64,000 nt of DNA from Nesterenkonia ebinurensis (GTDB taxonomy: Bacteria > Actinomycetota > Actinomycetes > Actinomycetales > Micrococcaceae), in contig NZ_VWNF01000041.1 of the NCBI RefSeq assembly GCF_008711175.1, forward strand, positions 62,001 to 126,000, given 5' to 3'. Shown here one piece after another: positions 1 through 8,944 of this stretch (positions are counted from its first letter, which is position 1; every line of letters begins with the position of its first letter). Under the pieces are notes generated by a model that was not told where the DNA came from, did no database searches, and was given only the letters and a program-made list of their open reading frames with translations. The position numbers were made by a program, and so were the translations under genes.

Positions 1-556
1 TCAGTTCATGTCGACGCCCGATGTCTGCCATGAATTTCTCCTGGTAGCTCGGCGACCCGACGAGCGCCACGAAGGCATCCTGCAGCGTGCCATCGTGACG
101 CAGTGTGGTCCCGTCCGGGTACCGGACGCCACTTGCCTCGCCCGGATGGGCGACCGACCATACGACGTACCCATGGCTGGCCAGGTGCTCCATGAGCGGC
201 GTGTTCTGCGATACCCAGGCTGTCGCGCCGTGCGAGAAAATCACGGTGGGAAAGGTTCCCTCCGCTACCGGCGCGTCCACGACGGAGAACGTTGCCATAG
301 ATGCCAGCGAAGTCGCCCACCGTGTGGGCAATCCCCCGGGCTCGACACACCACTCGACGAGCCGGGCCTCTTCGCCAATGAGGTATGGGCGGTGCTCGCC
401 GTCGGCAGTGCTGGCCGGATACCAGACCCGCAACATGATCCGCCGGCCCAAGGAGTCCTCGGCTCTCACTACTGGGTAGGTGCTGTCGACCAGTTCGCCA
501 TCGCGCACTCCAACCGGGCGCGGGCCAGTCGGAGGGTCATAAGTCAAGTAGGTCAT
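1..556 (-). CDS. alpha/beta hydrolase, PAF-acetylhydrolase-like (C-terminus beyond window)
   Basis: About 185 codons are visible and the frame runs open off the left edge, so the C-terminal half with the catalytic acid and His is not seen. The segment VIFSHGATAW resembles the HG oxyanion region of dienelactone hydrolase and platelet-activating-factor acetylhydrolase-like enzymes, followed by GYVVWSVAHPGE, typical of the strand before the nucleophile. Family members cleave small esters or lipids. The proposed ATG overlaps the TGA of the upstream amidohydrolase gene (ATGA), so the two are probably translated together in one catabolic operon. No signal peptide is evident. The fold is fairly clear; the substrate is unknown. 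Confidence 0.7.
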   Translation of the reverse strand, partial: MTYLTYDPPTGPRPVGVRDGELVDSTYPVVRAEDSLGRRIMLRVWYPASTADGEHRPYLIGEEARLVEWCVEPGGLPTRWATSLASMATFSVVDAPVAEGTFPTVIFSHGATAWVSQNTPLMEHLASHGYVVWSVAHPGEASGVRYPDGTTLRHDGTLQDAFVALVGSPSYQEKFMADIGRRHEL

Positions 557-1788
557 GGCCGCTCATCTTTTACAACAGTGCCTGCTTTGACCACGAGGCG
601 GACTTGATCGGGATCCGCAAAGGCAGCCGGGTCGGCCAAAGGATCGACGGCCCAGGCCGTGAGGTCAGCAGACTTGCCGACTTCGATCGTGCCGGTTTCG
701 TCACCAATTCCGAGAATCTCGGCGTTGATGCGGGTGGCGGACTCCAGTGCCGGCATCGGAGTTTCAATCGCGCTGCGAAGTGTGAGCTCCATTCCTCGAT
801 GCTTTTGTTGAGCACCAATCAGGTCGGAGCCAGATCCCACCTTTACGCCGGCCTTTCGCGAGGCTTTGAGTCCAGCGATCTGCCCATCGAGGACAGGACC
901 GATTCGCTCCTTCATGTTCGAGGGAAGGCCTGCGGCAGAAGGGTCCTCAAGCAGTGCATGAACAACTGCCAGAGTCGGTACATGTGCTACGTCGTACTCA
1001 GCCATCAGAGCCGCCGTCTCATCGTCGATCTCCGAGCCATGCTCGACACACTTGGCCCCGGCACGAACTGCATTGCGAATGCCAGCGTTGTTGTGTGCGT
1101 GCACAGTCACGTAGGTGCCGCGAGCGGCAGCCTCTTCGACGGCTACCTCGATCTCTTCGACAGTGAACTGGGTATCGCTCAGTTTGTCGTGAGTGGACAC
1201 CACTCCTCCCGTGACGCACATCTTGATGAAGTCCGCGCCGCGCCGGAAGGTCTCTCGGATGTTCTTGCGCATCTCTGCCGGCCCGTCGGAGAGCAGGGAA
1301 AGGGCTCGTAGTCCCGGGATGCCATGATCGTGCCAGTTGGCGGTCGGTTCCCAGTCTGCCGCGGTATGACCGTGGCCACCGGTCTGACACTGGACCGGAC
1401 CGCATTGGAGGATTCTCGGACCACGGACCTTTCCGGAGGCGACAGCGCGTGCCAGTCCACCATCGATGCCTCCTGTGTCTCTTACGGTGGTAAAGCCTGC
1501 ATCGAGCGTATCGCTGCAGTTCTTGAACATGTCCGCGGCAAGCTCGGCGACAGAAATATCGTGGCGGAGACTAGGGCCTATATCGCTCGACAAGCCGAAG
1601 TGAACATGCGCGTCGATCAGGCCGGGGGTGATGGTGAGACCTTCCGCATTAACGAGCTCAGCGCTATGTGGTGCCTCGCCGAGGTGCGCGATCTGTCCGT
1701 TCACGACATGGATCGCTAATCCGTCAACAGGTTCGCTTCCCGTGCCATCGATGATGCGTGCACCCACGATCCAATAGTCAGAAATCAC
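553..1788 (-). CDS. metal-dependent amidohydrolase (imidazolonepropionase/prolidase-like)
   Basis: A 411-residue amidohydrolase-superfamily enzyme, full length for the family. The metal-binding HxH is in DAHVHFG near residue 60, a likely carboxylated lysine is in FIKMCVTGG near 188, further metal His residues are in VHAHNN and EHGSE, and the catalytic Asp is in GSGSDL. Members hydrolyse C-N bonds in cyclic amides, dipeptides or similar compounds in the cytoplasm. The ATG follows a good AGGGAG site. The stop overlaps the start of a downstream alpha/beta hydrolase, and a gamma-glutamyltransferase-like gene diverges upstream, which suggests use of amide- or glutamyl-linked substrates. Base composition is lower in GC than in the rest of the window. 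Confidence 0.85.
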   Translation of the reverse strand: MISDYWIVGARIIDGTGSEPVDGLAIHVVNGQIAHLGEAPHSAELVNAEGLTITPGLIDAHVHFGLSSDIGPSLRHDISVAELAADMFKNCSDTLDAGFTTVRDTGGIDGGLARAVASGKVRGPRILQCGPVQCQTGGHGHTAADWEPTANWHDHGIPGLRALSLLSDGPAEMRKNIRETFRRGADFIKMCVTGGVVSTHDKLSDTQFTVEEIEVAVEEAAARGTYVTVHAHNNAGIRNAVRAGAKCVEHGSEIDDETAALMAEYDVAHVPTLAVVHALLEDPSAAGLPSNMKERIGPVLDGQIAGLKASRKAGVKVGSGSDLIGAQQKHRGMELTLRSAIETPMPALESATRINAEILGIGDETGTIEVGKSADLTAWAVDPLADPAAFADPDQVRLVVKAGTVVKDERP

Positions 1789-2161
1789 GATTCTCCCTTA
1801 GCTTGAGGGTAGGTGCATTCAACCGTATCCGCACGGGTCCGTCTTTTGCGATGACAGAGGATGGAACTAGCAACAAAATCTCTCAACATTCGTAGTGCGA
1901 CATCCCCCTTCAAGCACCACTGTTTGTTAGACCCGGCGACTCATGTCACCAATGCCTGTCACAGTACGTCTGTCGAGACTTTCCCTTCTGTATTTCATCC
2001 GTCGTCATCAAGTAACCATCCATGGTCTGATTTAGAGTCGAACTGTTGCTGAAGATTAGGGAGACTCCATTGGATAACAGAACTAAGGTGACTAACCGCT
2101 TTCGCACCAGACAACTACCACTGGTCGAGACCCTCCCCACGGATGCGGGGGGCACATTCTA
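1789..2161. other. AT-richer divergent intergenic region
   Basis: The 373 bases between two divergent catabolic genes must hold both promoters. The region is clearly less GC-rich than the neighbouring genes, with long stretches near 45-50 percent GC. I see the ribosome-binding site of the amidohydrolase at its left end but no convincing palindrome, RNA or conserved small gene. A 63-codon frame from 1861 has no ribosome-binding site and does not look coding. Confidence 0.5.
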
Positions 2162-3943
2162 ATGCAGGATTATTCTCTCGCCACTCTCTCCCCACAGCAC
2201 TGGTCCCACCATGTACGCATTGCTGCGGAGAAAACCGAAAGCTCGGACATGGTGGCAAGCGAGTCTAACGTTCATATCGGCCGAAACGGAGCAGTGTCAG
2301 CAACCGCCTCAGCAATCTCCGTAGCAGCCGGCATAGAGACGCTTAAGCGGGGCGGAAGTGCCGCTGACGCCGCCGTCACGATCGCTATGACCGGTACCAC
2401 GACCCAGCTCGGATCGGTGGTCTCCTTCGCGGGCATTATGTCGTTGATCTACTACGACGCGCGGACAGGAAAGATCCATTCCCTCGATGGTGGTTACAAC
2501 ACCTACCGAAATGAAACTGATCCTGAGTCGATCCCGAAAGCGGATTTGGGAGCGCTTGGAACAGCGTACCGCACCGGTACTGCGGGCGGGGGGAACTTTT
2601 CTCCGCCGCCCGCAGAACAGACAGACTTGGGCCGAGAAACTCTGGTCCCGGGATACATGGCCGGTTTCGAGGTGATGCACCAACGTTTCGGGCGCTTACC
2701 TTGGAGGGAGTTGTTTGCCCCCGCAATCTGGTATGCCGAGCGGGGCGTGACCCTGTGCGCCAAATTGGCAGGATTCTTCGAATGGCGCAAAGAATTCCTC
2801 GAACGCACGCCGGAGGGTAGAGCTTTCCTTCATCCGTGTGGCAATCCGATCCCCCGCGCTGGCGATAGATTCCATCAACCTGAGCTGGCAAAGACACTGC
2901 GCGCCGTGGCAGAACAGGGCGCGAGTCACATGTATACCGGCGGATGGGCACAGGAGTTTCTCCGTGTTATCCGACGCGAAGGGGGCAAGGTCTGTGCAGC
3001 AGATCTCGCGGAATACCAACCAACATGGAGCGAGCCTTATGCGGCGAGTTTCGCGGGAACAACCGTTTATGCGCCCGGCGGAGAGAACTTTGCGGGATTC
3101 AACGCCATCCCTTCCTTAAACATCGCTGAGGCAGCCGGGGTCGACCGAATGAGTCCATTTTGGAAAGATCCAAACAGCTTCGCGACGCTCTCCCGTATTG
3201 TCGGCCTGACGGAGGGCGCACCGGTACTGCACGCCGAAGTAGCTAACGGACTCGACCTGCGTGGTATCGATCGGTCACGTGAGGCATTACTCAGCAAGGA
3301 ATTCGGTCAGCAGGCAGCACAGTTGCTTGAGCAAATCGGCCGTCCTCCTGAAGGCGACGGTAAGGATCACCACTCTAATTCGCTCGTTGTGATCGACAAA
3401 GAAGGCAACATCGCGGCCCTCACCCATTCAATCAATTCGGTTGTCTGGGGTTCAACTGGCATTGTAGTCGGCGGCGTTCCAATCCCCGACTCCGCAGGCT
3501 TCCAACAGAAACGACTCGCTACTCTGCGCCCCGGAGCCCGGTTGCCAAACGAAATGGTGCAAACAGTCGCAGTGCGCGACGAAAAGCCGGTGTTTGCCAC
3601 TGCTGGAATAGGGACGGGCCTTGTTCCGGAGAATATTAAGCTCCTCGTCAGCGTCCTTGGCCAACGCTGCGGACTCCCCGAGGTACAGGCGGCTCCTCCC
3701 CTCCTGACAAATTTCGCTCTGGGAGACACATCCACTGTTCGAGATGTGGTGGTGCCTGAAGGGACCTACAGCCCTGAATTCTTGACGAAGGTTGCCACCA
3801 CTGGTCTGAAAGTCACCGAAATTCCGCCTCAGACTGCGGCGGGAGTCCGTGGCACTATAGCTGCGGTGTCGGTTGATCCCGTGACCGGTAAAAGGCAATC
3901 CTCGGACACCAAAGGCCTAGTACTCTTCGGCGACGCTTACTAG
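2162..3943 (+). CDS. gamma-glutamyltransferase-family Ntn hydrolase
   Basis: A 593-residue member of the gamma-glutamyltranspeptidase family, which transfers or hydrolyses gamma-glutamyl groups after self-cleavage into two chains. The N-terminal signature LKRGGSAADAAV (about residues 54-65) and the mid-protein ETLVPGYMAGF support the assignment. At the autocleavage point the usual TTH-S-VVD is replaced by HHSNSLVVID, which puts Ser405 where the nucleophilic Thr normally lies. Only Ser, Asn and Ser are present there. There is no signal peptide, so the product may be cytoplasmic, unlike classic secreted GGT. The first ATG has a weak ribosome-binding site; Met30 is an alternative start. It diverges from the amidohydrolase operon and ends before a strong terminator. 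Confidence 0.8.
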   Translation: MQDYSLATLSPQHWSHHVRIAAEKTESSDMVASESNVHIGRNGAVSATASAISVAAGIETLKRGGSAADAAVTIAMTGTTTQLGSVVSFAGIMSLIYYDARTGKIHSLDGGYNTYRNETDPESIPKADLGALGTAYRTGTAGGGNFSPPPAEQTDLGRETLVPGYMAGFEVMHQRFGRLPWRELFAPAIWYAERGVTLCAKLAGFFEWRKEFLERTPEGRAFLHPCGNPIPRAGDRFHQPELAKTLRAVAEQGASHMYTGGWAQEFLRVIRREGGKVCAADLAEYQPTWSEPYAASFAGTTVYAPGGENFAGFNAIPSLNIAEAAGVDRMSPFWKDPNSFATLSRIVGLTEGAPVLHAEVANGLDLRGIDRSREALLSKEFGQQAAQLLEQIGRPPEGDGKDHHSNSLVVIDKEGNIAALTHSINSVVWGSTGIVVGGVPIPDSAGFQQKRLATLRPGARLPNEMVQTVAVRDEKPVFATAGIGTGLVPENIKLLVSVLGQRCGLPEVQAAPPLLTNFALGDTSTVRDVVVPEGTYSPEFLTKVATTGLKVTEIPPQTAAGVRGTIAAVSVDPVTGKRQSSDTKGLVLFGDAY

Positions 3944-3971
3944 ACCTGAGGCCGACTCAGCAGGGCTACCT

Positions 3972-4010
3972 CGGAGGCCCCCGGCGGAACTCCGCCGGGG
4001 GCCTCCGTTT
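3972..4010. terminator. strong bidirectional terminator hairpin
   Basis: Perfect 16-bp arms (CGGAGGCCCCCGGCGG and its complement) around a 4-base loop, followed by TTT on the plus strand. It lies between the converging GGT-like gene and katG and can stop transcription from either side. Confidence 0.85.
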
Positions 4011-4052
4011 GAGGTGTTATGGGCCACGGCAACGCGGCCGGGACAGGCCAGA

Positions 4053-6323
4053 TCAGGCGTTGGCCGTCTTTCCAGCCGGCTTGCGCAGGTCGAAGCGGTC
4101 CAGCTCGGTGACCTTGTACCAGGCGGCCACGAAGTCCTTGATGAACTTCTCCTGGGCGTCGTCGGAGGCGTAGACCTCGGCGAGCGCCCGCAGCTCGGAG
4201 TTGGAGCCGAAGACCAGGTCGACCCGGGTGCCGCGGCCGAAGGTCTCCCCAGTAGCGTCCATGGTGCCTTCGAAGGCGTGCTGGCCTGAGTCCAGGGCTT
4301 TCCAGGTCTTGCCGAGGTCGAGCAGGTTGACGAAGAAGTCGTTGCTCAGCACACCCGCCCGGTCGGTGAACACACCATATGTGGAGCCGTCCCAGTTGGT
4401 GCCCAGCACGCGCATACCGCCGAGCAGCACGGTCATCTCTGGTGCGGAGAGGGAGAGCAGGTTGGCTTTATCGACCAGGGCGTGCTCGGCCGGCAGCGAG
4501 TTGTCCGGGCCCACGTAGTTGCGGAACCCGTCGGTGACCGGCTCCAGGTAGGCGAAGGAGTCCTCATCGGTCTGCTCCTGAATGGCATCGGTGCGGCCCG
4601 GGTTGAAGGGCACCTCGATACTCACCCCGGCATCGGCTGCTGCCTTCTCCACTGCGGCGTTGCCGGCCAACACGATGAGGTCAGCCAGGCTGATCTTCTT
4701 GCCGGCACCGTTGGAGGAGTCGAACCGCTCCTTGATGGTCTCGAAGGCACCGAGCACCTTGGCCAGCTGCTCGGGGTTGTTGACCTCCCAGTCCTTCTGC
4801 GGGGCCAGCCGAATGCGGGCGCCGTTGGCGCCGCCGCGCTTGTCTGGGTGCCGGAAGGTGGAGGCGGAGGCCCAGGCGGTGGAGACCAGCTCGGAGACGC
4901 TGAGTCCTGAGTCGAGCACCTGCTGCTTCAGGGCGGCGGCGTCGTCTGCATCGATCAGCTCGTGGTCCACTGGTGGCAGCGGATCCTGCCAGATGAGGTC
5001 CTCCTCGGGGACCTCAGGGCCCAGGTAGCGGGCCTTGGGGCCCATATCGCGGTGGGTCAGCTTGAACCAGGCGCGGGAGAAGGCCTCCTGGAAGGAATCC
5101 GGGTTCTCATGGAAACGCCGGGAAATCTTGTCGTACTCCGAGTCGAAGCGCAGAGAGAGGTCGGTGGTGAGCATGCGAGGCTCACGCTTGTCGTCACTGT
5201 GCGCCTCAGGCACCAGACCGTCGCCCTCACCGTTGGTGGGCCGCCACTGCCAGGCACCGCCGGGCCCCTGGTAGACCTCCCACTCGTAGGCGTAGAGGAT
5301 GTGGAAGAACTCGTTGTCCCAGCGGGTGGGGTGGTAGGTCCAGGTGACCTCCAGGCCTGAGGTGATCTGGTCATCACCCTTGCCGGTGCCGTTGGAGTTC
5401 CGCCAGCCCAGGCCCTGCTCCTCCAGCCCGGCGCCCTCCGGATCGGGGCCCAGGTAGTCGTCGGTGTTGGCGCCGTGAGCCTTGCCGAAGGTGTGACCGC
5501 CGGCAATCAGAGCCACAGTCTCCTCGTCGTTCATGCCCATCCGGGCGAAGGTGACGCGGATGTCGTGGGCTGCCTTGACCGGGTCTGGCTCGCCCTCCGG
5601 GCCTTCGGGGTTGACGTAGATCAGACCGAGATGGGTGGCGCCCAGCGGCTTGTTGAGGTCACGCTCGTCACCTTTGGCGAAGCGTTTCTCGCTGCCCAGC
5701 CACTCTTCCTCTGCGCCCCAGTACACGTCATCCTCAGGCTCCCAGACATCGGCGCGGCCGCCGGCGAAGCCGAAGGTCTTAAAGCCCATGGACTCCAGGG
5801 CTACGTTGCCGGCCAAGATCATCAGGTCGGCCCAGGAGAGCTGGCGACCATACTTCTTCTTGATCGGCCACAGGATGCGCCGGGCCTTGTCCAGGCCGAT
5901 GTTGTCCGGCCAGGAGTTCAGCGGGGCGAAGCGCTGCTGTCCGGTGCTGCCGCCGCCGCGGCCATCCACTGCACGATAGGTGCCGGCGGAGTGCCAGGCC
6001 ATGCGGATGATCAGCGGGCCGTAGTGCCCGAAGTCGGCCGGCCACCAGTCCTGGGATGTGGTCAGAGTCAGCTCGATATCCCTCTTCACCTCGGCCAGAT
6101 CCAGCTTGAGGAACTCAGCGGCGTAGTCGAAGTCCTCGTTGCTGTAGGGGTCGATGGTGGCGGTGTTCTTGGCCAGAATCTTCAGGTTGAGCTGGTGGGG
6201 CCACCAGTACCGGTTGCCACCACCCATGGTCGGATGCGGGGGCCCAGCTGGCTTCTCAGCGGTAGGCACGGTCCCGGTGCCCTCATTGTGCACCACGGGG
6301 CAGCCGTTGGGGTTCTCAGTCAT
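4053..6323 (-). CDS. katG: catalase-peroxidase KatG
   Basis: A 756-residue bifunctional haem enzyme that removes hydrogen peroxide, with catalase and peroxidase activity in the cytoplasm. The distal Arg-Trp-His site is in [12 protein letters not shown], the cross-linking Trp-Tyr pair is represented by this Trp and the Tyr in DDVYWG, and the proximal His is in [10 protein letters not shown]. The second, non-catalytic peroxidase-like half is present, so the protein is full length. An AGAGGAAC site precedes the ATG. It lies 55 bases downstream of a Fur-family regulator on the same strand, the furA-katG arrangement known from mycobacteria and Streptomyces, so peroxide- or metal-responsive control from the palindrome upstream of furA is likely. 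Confidence 0.98.
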   Translation of the reverse strand: MTENPNGCPVVHNEGTGTVPTAEKPAGPPHPTMGGGNRYWWPHQLNLKILAKNTATIDPYSNEDFDYAAEFLKLDLAEVKRDIELTLTTSQDWWPADFGHYGPLIIRMAWHSAGTYRAVDGRGGGSTGQQRFAPLNSWPDNIGLDKARRILWPIKKKYGRQLSWADLMILAGNVALESMGFKTFGFAGGRADVWEPEDDVYWGAEEEWLGSEKRFAKGDERDLNKPLGATHLGLIYVNPEGPEGEPDPVKAAHDIRVTFARMGMNDEETVALIAGGHTFGKAHGANTDDYLGPDPEGAGLEEQGLGWRNSNGTGKGDDQITSGLEVTWTYHPTRWDNEFFHILYAYEWEVYQGPGGAWQWRPTNGEGDGLVPEAHSDDKREPRMLTTDLSLRFDSEYDKISRRFHENPDSFQEAFSRAWFKLTHRDMGPKARYLGPEVPEEDLIWQDPLPPVDHELIDADDAAALKQQVLDSGLSVSELVSTAWASASTFRHPDKRGGANGARIRLAPQKDWEVNNPEQLAKVLGAFETIKERFDSSNGAGKKISLADLIVLAGNAAVEKAAADAGVSIEVPFNPGRTDAIQEQTDEDSFAYLEPVTDGFRNYVGPDNSLPAEHALVDKANLLSLSAPEMTVLLGGMRVLGTNWDGSTYGVFTDRAGVLSNDFFVNLLDLGKTWKALDSGQHAFEGTMDATGETFGRGTRVDLVFGSNSELRALAEVYASDDAQEKFIKDFVAAWYKVTELDRFDLRKPAGKTANA

Positions 6324-6378
6324 CAGGTTCCTCTCTTGGGTGGATCAGGACTCTTCAGGTGGACAGGAGACAGTAGGG

Positions 6379-6843
6379 TCAGACAGGCTGGGCCGCTTTG
6401 TGCTCACCGGCATTCTGGGCAGCACAGTTACGGCAGATGCCGCGGAAGACCACATCAGCAACCTCCACCTCCATACCCAGCCCGGCAGGGGCCTCCAGGC
6501 AGGGTGCTTCGCCGTGCACACAGTCCACATCCTCGATGCGGCCGCACTGGGTGCAGATGGCGTGGTGGTGGTTATCGTGGGTGCGCGTCTCGTAGCACGC
6601 CGCGGATCCAGGAGGATCGAAGCGGCGCAGCAGCTGGTGTGCAGTGAGATCGTGCAGCACGGTGTAGACCGACTGCACGGTGATCTCAGGCAGTCGGCGG
6701 GCGACCTCAGCATGGATGGCCTCGGCAGGCTGGTGCGGGTGCTCAGCGACAGCGTCGAGCACAGCCAAGCGCTGCCGGGTGACGCGTAGCCCGCAGTCCC
6801 GAAGTGTTTCGGGCCATGAATGCTGCATAGCGGTCATGACCAC
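6379..6843 (-). CDS. furA: Fur-family repressor (FurA/CatR-like)
   Basis: A 154-residue ferric-uptake-type regulator. The winged helix covers roughly residues 10-85 (LRVTRQRLAVLDAV, ITVQSVYTVLHDL). The metal region has HDNHHHAICTQCG, with the first CxxC, and CRNC near the C-terminus as the second zinc Cys pair. In actinobacteria such proteins repress katG and themselves and are inactivated by peroxide. Position directly before katG and the 21-bp palindrome just upstream of its start fit autorepression. Met3 and Met6 are possible alternative starts; the first ATG is kept because no ribosome-binding site decides. Confidence 0.93.
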   Translation of the reverse strand: MVMTAMQHSWPETLRDCGLRVTRQRLAVLDAVAEHPHQPAEAIHAEVARRLPEITVQSVYTVLHDLTAHQLLRRFDPPGSAACYETRTHDNHHHAICTQCGRIEDVDCVHGEAPCLEAPAGLGMEVEVADVVFRGICRNCAAQNAGEHKAAQPV

Positions 6844-6855
6844 TATCTTGCCGCA

Positions 6856-6876
6856 AATTATGAGTAATTCATAATT
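6856..6876. promoter_or_regulatory. Fur-type operator upstream of furA-katG
   Basis: AATTATGA and TCATAATT form perfect 8-bp inverted arms around a 5-base spacer, 13 bases before the furA start. It is an AT-rich island in GC-rich DNA and resembles the FurA/CatR operators reported in mycobacteria and Streptomyces. It most likely overlaps the furA-katG promoter. Confidence 0.85.
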
Positions 6877-6906
6877 AGGGCAGGCCTGAGGCGTGAAGCA
6901 GCACTG

Positions 6907-7917
6907 TTACATCAGAGATTCGCCGATGGAGTTGAGCTCCTCGTCAGTGATGGTCTCATCCTCCTCCGGCTCATCCTCAGCCAGGTCCTCGGATTCGTTC
7001 CAGTCGGTGAAGCTGATATCCATCTGGATGCCTTCAGCGTCCATGCTGATGGTGTGCAGCAGTGGCGAGTCTTCATCGGCGAGGACCACGAACTCCACGT
7101 ACTCTTCGCCATCCTCCTCGCGGTAGACCCAGACTTCCTGGCCGTCGCGGTTGTCGGCTTCGCCCTGGATCTCCAGATCGGCTAGGGAGTCCACGCCGGC
7201 ACTGGCCAACATCTCGGAGCGGAAGTCCTCGATGAACTGCTCCGGGGTCTCGATCTCCCCGCCGAAACTGAGGGTCATATCGATCCAGGTGCCCTCATCC
7301 TGCAGGGCGGCCTCCAGCTCATCAGCGTCAGGTCCGGCCGCATCATCAGGCTGCAGGGCGCGGTACTCGGCGATGAAGGAGACCACAGATTGATAGACGG
7401 TCTCGCCGCTGTCGTAGAGCAGGTACTCGGAGAGCCCCTGGAGCTCCCACACTGAGCCGTTGCCCTGCATATCACCGCCCACGGTAACCTGAACCGTCTC
7501 ACCGGCAGGCTCCTCATCACCAGGATCATCCTCTTCGCCGTCCTCCTCGGTGAGGTCCTCGGCTTCGCCGTTCTCCAGACCTTCCAGGTCGAATAGTTCG
7601 GCGGGCACATCAGCGGTGATGGTCACAGAATCCTGGGCAACAGAGTTCTCCCAGAGCTCATCTTCAATATCTGCCAGGCCGGGGGCATCTCCGGCGGCGG
7701 GGGCCTCATCATCCGGTTCCTCGCCGTCCTCGTCAGCGATCTCCCCGGGGGTGTCGCCCTGGTCCTCAGCGCCGTCGGGATCCACATCCTCCTGTGCGGC
7801 GTCCTCCGGGTTGTCATCGCCCACAGTGGTGTCCTCGGGGTCGTCCCCGCAGGCGGTCAGTGCCAGTACGGCCACCCCGAAGATTCCGGTGGTCCGGTAG
7901 AGCGTGTTCCTATTCAT
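6907..7917 (-). CDS. acidic secreted lipoprotein (LppX/LprG-like fold suspected)
   Basis: A 336-residue predicted lipoprotein. The signal peptide ends in the lipobox LTAC (Cys near residue 21). It is followed by about 80 residues rich in Asp, Glu, Pro and Gly that probably form a flexible tether, then a folded domain with DSVTITADV and EVWVYREEDGEEY. The strong negative charge suits an outer-surface protein in a salt-tolerant organism. The ATG is chosen because GAGG lies 9-12 bases upstream and the start overlaps the previous gene by 8 bases; longer upstream frames lack a signal peptide. It is a paralogue of the upstream gene. The pattern recalls mycobacterial LppX/LprAFG lipid-binding lipoproteins, but similarity by eye is weak and the function is unknown. 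Confidence 0.75.
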   Translation of the reverse strand: MNRNTLYRTTGIFGVAVLALTACGDDPEDTTVGDDNPEDAAQEDVDPDGAEDQGDTPGEIADEDGEEPDDEAPAAGDAPGLADIEDELWENSVAQDSVTITADVPAELFDLEGLENGEAEDLTEEDGEEDDPGDEEPAGETVQVTVGGDMQGNGSVWELQGLSEYLLYDSGETVYQSVVSFIAEYRALQPDDAAGPDADELEAALQDEGTWIDMTLSFGGEIETPEQFIEDFRSEMLASAGVDSLADLEIQGEADNRDGQEVWVYREEDGEEYVEFVVLADEDSPLLHTISMDAEGIQMDISFTDWNESEDLAEDEPEEDETITDEELNSIGESLM

Positions 7918-8773
7918 TGTTGCCATCCTCAGTGTCCTCGGTCTCGTCCAAGTCAATGTCCTCGGGGTTCCAGCCCTGCTCTGCTGCGATGGCCAGCACA
8001 ATCTCGTCCAGGGTGATCACATCCTCCGGCACCTCGGGGGTCTCGGAGGCGTTCCACTCGGTGAACTCGAAGCGGGAGTCCTCATCGGTGATGGACAGCA
8101 GGTAGGGCTCACTCTCGGCGGCGACCACGAATTCGCTGGCCCCGCCGTCTGCGGTGTAGATCCAGACCTCCTGGCCCTCGCGCTGGCCGGCCTCAGCCTG
8201 CATAGCGTCCACGTCCTCGCCAGTCAGCTCGTTCTGCCAAGTTGTGATGAACTGCTCGGCGGAGAACACCGCGCCCTCGGCGTCCTCGAACAGCACCCAG
8301 GAGTCTCCGATGGTCTCCTCCATAAACTCCTGGTCCACCAGTTCGGCGACCTCATCGTCGAGCTCACTGACCAGCAGGGCGGCGAAGTCCTCACCGTGGA
8401 AGTACTCCTGACCCTCCAGTGCGCGCTGGGTGAAGCTGGAGCCGCCGGCGGAGAAGCTCATTTCCGAGTCGGTGCCGTCCAGGGCCCCTGAGATGGCCAG
8501 CTCACCCATGGTGTCGTCGTCGAGGCCGGAGAACTGCTCGTCGAGATCCGCCTCGCCGGCTTCCACCTCTCCAGTGATGGTCACCGAGTCAGCAGCGAGC
8601 ATGGCGGCGAAGACCTCTTCGCGGATCTCACCGAAAGCCGGAATGTCCTCCGTATCAGGTTGATTCTGAGTGGAACCCTGCTGGTCCGGGGTCTCGCCGG
8701 TGTAGTCGAAGGGGTTGCCGCAGGCAGCCAGGGTGAGTGCCGCGGCGGCGACGGGGAAGGTTGCTCGCCTCAC
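7910..8773 (-). CDS. acidic secreted lipoprotein, paralogue of the next gene
   Basis: A predicted lipoprotein of about 287 residues with signal peptide MRRATFPVAAAALTLAAC, lipobox LAAC. I choose the GTG start because GAGGAGG lies six bases upstream; an ATG seven codons earlier (8794) is possible but would leave that site inside the gene. The mature part is acidic and shares with its neighbour the motifs SVTITGEVEAGE and EVWIYTADGGASEFVV at similar spacing, so the pair arose by tandem duplication. The genes overlap by 8 bases and are surely cotranscribed. An LppX/LprG-like lipid or glycolipid carrier role is possible by analogy only. Confidence 0.75.
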   Translation of the reverse strand: MRRATFPVAAAALTLAACGNPFDYTGETPDQQGSTQNQPDTEDIPAFGEIREEVFAAMLAADSVTITGEVEAGEADLDEQFSGLDDDTMGELAISGALDGTDSEMSFSAGGSSFTQRALEGQEYFHGEDFAALLVSELDDEVAELVDQEFMEETIGDSWVLFEDAEGAVFSAEQFITTWQNELTGEDVDAMQAEAGQREGQEVWIYTADGGASEFVVAAESEPYLLSITDEDSRFEFTEWNASETPEVPEDVITLDEIVLAIAAEQGWNPEDIDLDETEDTEDGNNE

Positions 8774-8836
8774 TATGTGCCTCCTCGTGGACATGATGCA
8801 CCGAGGTTAGTCGGTGAGCCTGAACATGGGCTTCAC

Positions 8837-8857
8837 TCTGCCCGAATGCCGGGCAGA
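8837..8857. terminator. short hairpin between GH13 gene and lipoproteins
   Basis: TCTGCCCG and CGGGCAGA are perfect 8-bp arms around AATGC, about 90 bases past the end of the GH13 gene and upstream of the lipoprotein pair. There is no T-run on either strand, so it may be a Rho-dependent or processing hairpin, or an operator for the lipoprotein genes. Confidence 0.4.
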
Positions 8858-8944
8858 TACGCAGCGCTGGTCCCGACGGGCGCAGGTGTCGCGCCTAAAG
8901 TGCTCAGCTTAGCGGCAAGTACGACGACGCCCACGGAGGCTCAC

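Noticed and set aside
8-607. Long plus-strand frame opposite the hydrolase and amidohydrolase genes
   Set aside because: It is the antisense of two well-supported genes, has no ribosome-binding site and no recognisable motifs.
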